From Bacteroidales bacterium (GTDB lineage: Bacteria; Bacteroidota; Bacteroidia; Bacteroidales; UBA3824): a stretch of DNA of 15,444 bases. The number at the start of each line of letters is the position of its first letter. Position 1 is the stretch's first letter. Made by a program: the position numbers and the translations under genes. Below, piece by piece: positions 14,680 to 15,444 of this stretch. The notes beneath the pieces were generated by a model that was given only the letters and a program-made list of their open reading frames with translations, was not told where the DNA came from and did no database searches. The stretch lies in contig JAGCNK010000035.1 in the NCBI GenBank assembly GCA_017645985.1, positions 1 through 15,444 on the forward strand, read 5' to 3'.

Positions 14680-15186
14680 ATGAAACCACACCTTATTATT
14701 ATATGTGCAATAGCCGCGCTGCTGATGACAGGATGCGCAAAACCACAACCTAAACAGTTCGACTGCAACAAGATAAATCTCTCATTCACAGGCTACGAGG
14801 ATATGCAGATAACATCCAACGATGAAGAAGTGTTCAACTGCTTCGACGAGAGGATGGGCGTTGCAATTCACCTCACCGAGAGCGAAGGCATCGAAAACAC
14901 CGACAGCCTTATGCAAACCATTTACCGCCAAAAAACTCAGAACCTAGCGTTAGACAGCAAAACAAAAATAAGCGACAGCAACCGCAAAGATTTTGACAAT
15001 CAGACACTTTCAGGCTTTTATGTTTCAGGCAACAGCAACAACCGAGGCGTTAATTGGCTTTTTGTAACGGCTCACGCCAAAAAAGCACCATTGTTATATT
15101 TTGTTGTAATATCATACACCGACGACGTTGACCCCGCAGAAACCGAGATGGTACTCAACTCGCTACAATGCAGCGCCGAAGAATAA
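14680..15186 (+). CDS. Small lipoprotein of unknown function
   Basis: The 168-residue protein has a clear lipoprotein signal: MKPHLIIICAIAALLMTGC, lipobox LMTGC with lipidated Cys19. The mature part is hydrophilic and mixed alpha/beta in appearance. Features include FTGYEDMQITSNDE, a central region with several Asp/Asn/Lys residues and a C-terminal segment LLYFVVISYTDD. It ends in a helix-like ETEMVLNSLQCSAEE. No known domain is recognised. The ATG at 14680 is chosen because it sits 25 bases after a good promoter and gives the signal peptide directly; a GTG at 14602 would start upstream of the promoter. It is followed after 6 bases by a GtrA-family gene, so the two are co-transcribed. Confidence 0.82.
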   Translation: MKPHLIIICAIAALLMTGCAKPQPKQFDCNKINLSFTGYEDMQITSNDEEVFNCFDERMGVAIHLTESEGIENTDSLMQTIYRQKTQNLALDSKTKISDSNRKDFDNQTLSGFYVSGNSNNRGVNWLFVTAHAKKAPLLYFVVISYTDDVDPAETEMVLNSLQCSAEE

Positions 15187-15192
15187 CTTAAA

Positions 15193-15444
15193 ATGGAGAC
15201 ACTTAGAGAGATAATTGCAAATCACGACCTTAAAACGCTGTTTCAAAAATACCGCCAAGTGGTATTCTACGTTATTTTCGGCTGTGTAAGCACGTTGGTA
15301 AACATCATAGCGTTTTGGATAATCAACTCACTTTTTGGCGTTAACTACAAGTTAGCCAACGTGTTGAGTTGGTTTATAGCCGTTATGTGCGCCTACATCA
15401 CCAACAAGATTTGGGTGTTTGAAAGCCGAGGCAAAACCGGCAAA
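15193..15444 (+). CDS. GtrA-family membrane protein, N-terminal part (cut by window edge)
   Basis: Eighty-four codons run from ATG at 15193 to the right edge. After a short charged start (METLREIIANHDLKTLFQKYR) come two hydrophobic helices, VVFYVIFGCVSTLVNIIAFW and LANVLSWFIAVMCAYITNKI, then WVFES. The pattern of FGxxSTLVN, then a VLSWxxA helix, then NKIWVF is the GtrA signature (PF04138 type). GtrA proteins are four-helix membrane proteins linked to flipping or handling of lipid-linked sugars, for example in O-antigen glucosylation and teichoic or arabinogalactan assembly. Only the first two to three helices are in the window. It follows the lipoprotein gene by 6 nt. The nearby flippase gene fits an envelope-glycan setting, but the partner glycosyltransferase is not visible. 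Confidence 0.9.
   Translation, partial: METLREIIANHDLKTLFQKYRQVVFYVIFGCVSTLVNIIAFWIINSLFGVNYKLANVLSWFIAVMCAYITNKIWVFESRGKTGK

Overview
The window looks like a chromosomal segment of a Bacteroidales bacterium (Bacteroides/Prevotella-like, probably from a gut or other host-associated habitat). Reasons: several genes are preceded by the Bacteroidetes-type -7 promoter element TAnnTTTG; Shine-Dalgarno sequences are largely absent; and the gene families are typical of this order (DUF4956, DUF2490, DUF4857, DUF4876, DUF6850-like barrels, CarboxypepD-reg TonB-dependent receptors). Almost everything lies on the minus strand. Only the last ~800 bases read on the plus strand.

Right-to-left transcription, left part (1-4414, minus strand). 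The start of dnaX (clamp-loader subunit) is cut by the left edge. Upstream of it is a short run of genes: a VTC-type polyphosphate polymerase (1777-2529), a DUF4956 membrane protein (990-1694) and a DUF2490-like outer-membrane barrel (298-981). Next to these is a long beta-helical lipoprotein of the Cthe_2159 carbohydrate-binding type (2630-4414). VTC and DUF4956 are known to travel together. A working picture is a cytoplasmic polymerase, an inner-membrane partner, an outer-membrane barrel and a surface or periplasmic lipoprotein. The VTC and DUF4956 genes are separated by a tandem array of twelve 7-bp units that fills the gap almost exactly.

Middle part (4525-13061, minus strand). Six reading units are packed with gaps of 1-17 nt and form one operon: a TonB-dependent receptor, a DUF4876 lipoprotein, a DUF6850-like outer-membrane barrel, an ABC ATPase, an ABC-2-like permease and a DUF4857 membrane-anchored protein. 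This reads as an envelope-spanning transport system of unknown substrate. The receptor gene is broken by a one-base frameshift in a run of nine A's, between its N-terminal domain and its plug. That could be a pseudogene, an assembly error, or a slippage-controlled on/off or dual-product gene.

Right part (13158-15444). A polysaccharide flippase (minus) and a plus-strand pair, a small lipoprotein followed by a GtrA-family membrane protein (cut by the right edge), diverge from one compact region. In that region the two -7/-33 promoter elements are interleaved.

No tRNA, rRNA, insertion sequence, integrase or CRISPR array was seen. No gene-free stretch exceeds about 110 bases. Several long reading frames only look long because of TTG or GTG codons upstream of a better ATG; those starts have been corrected here.
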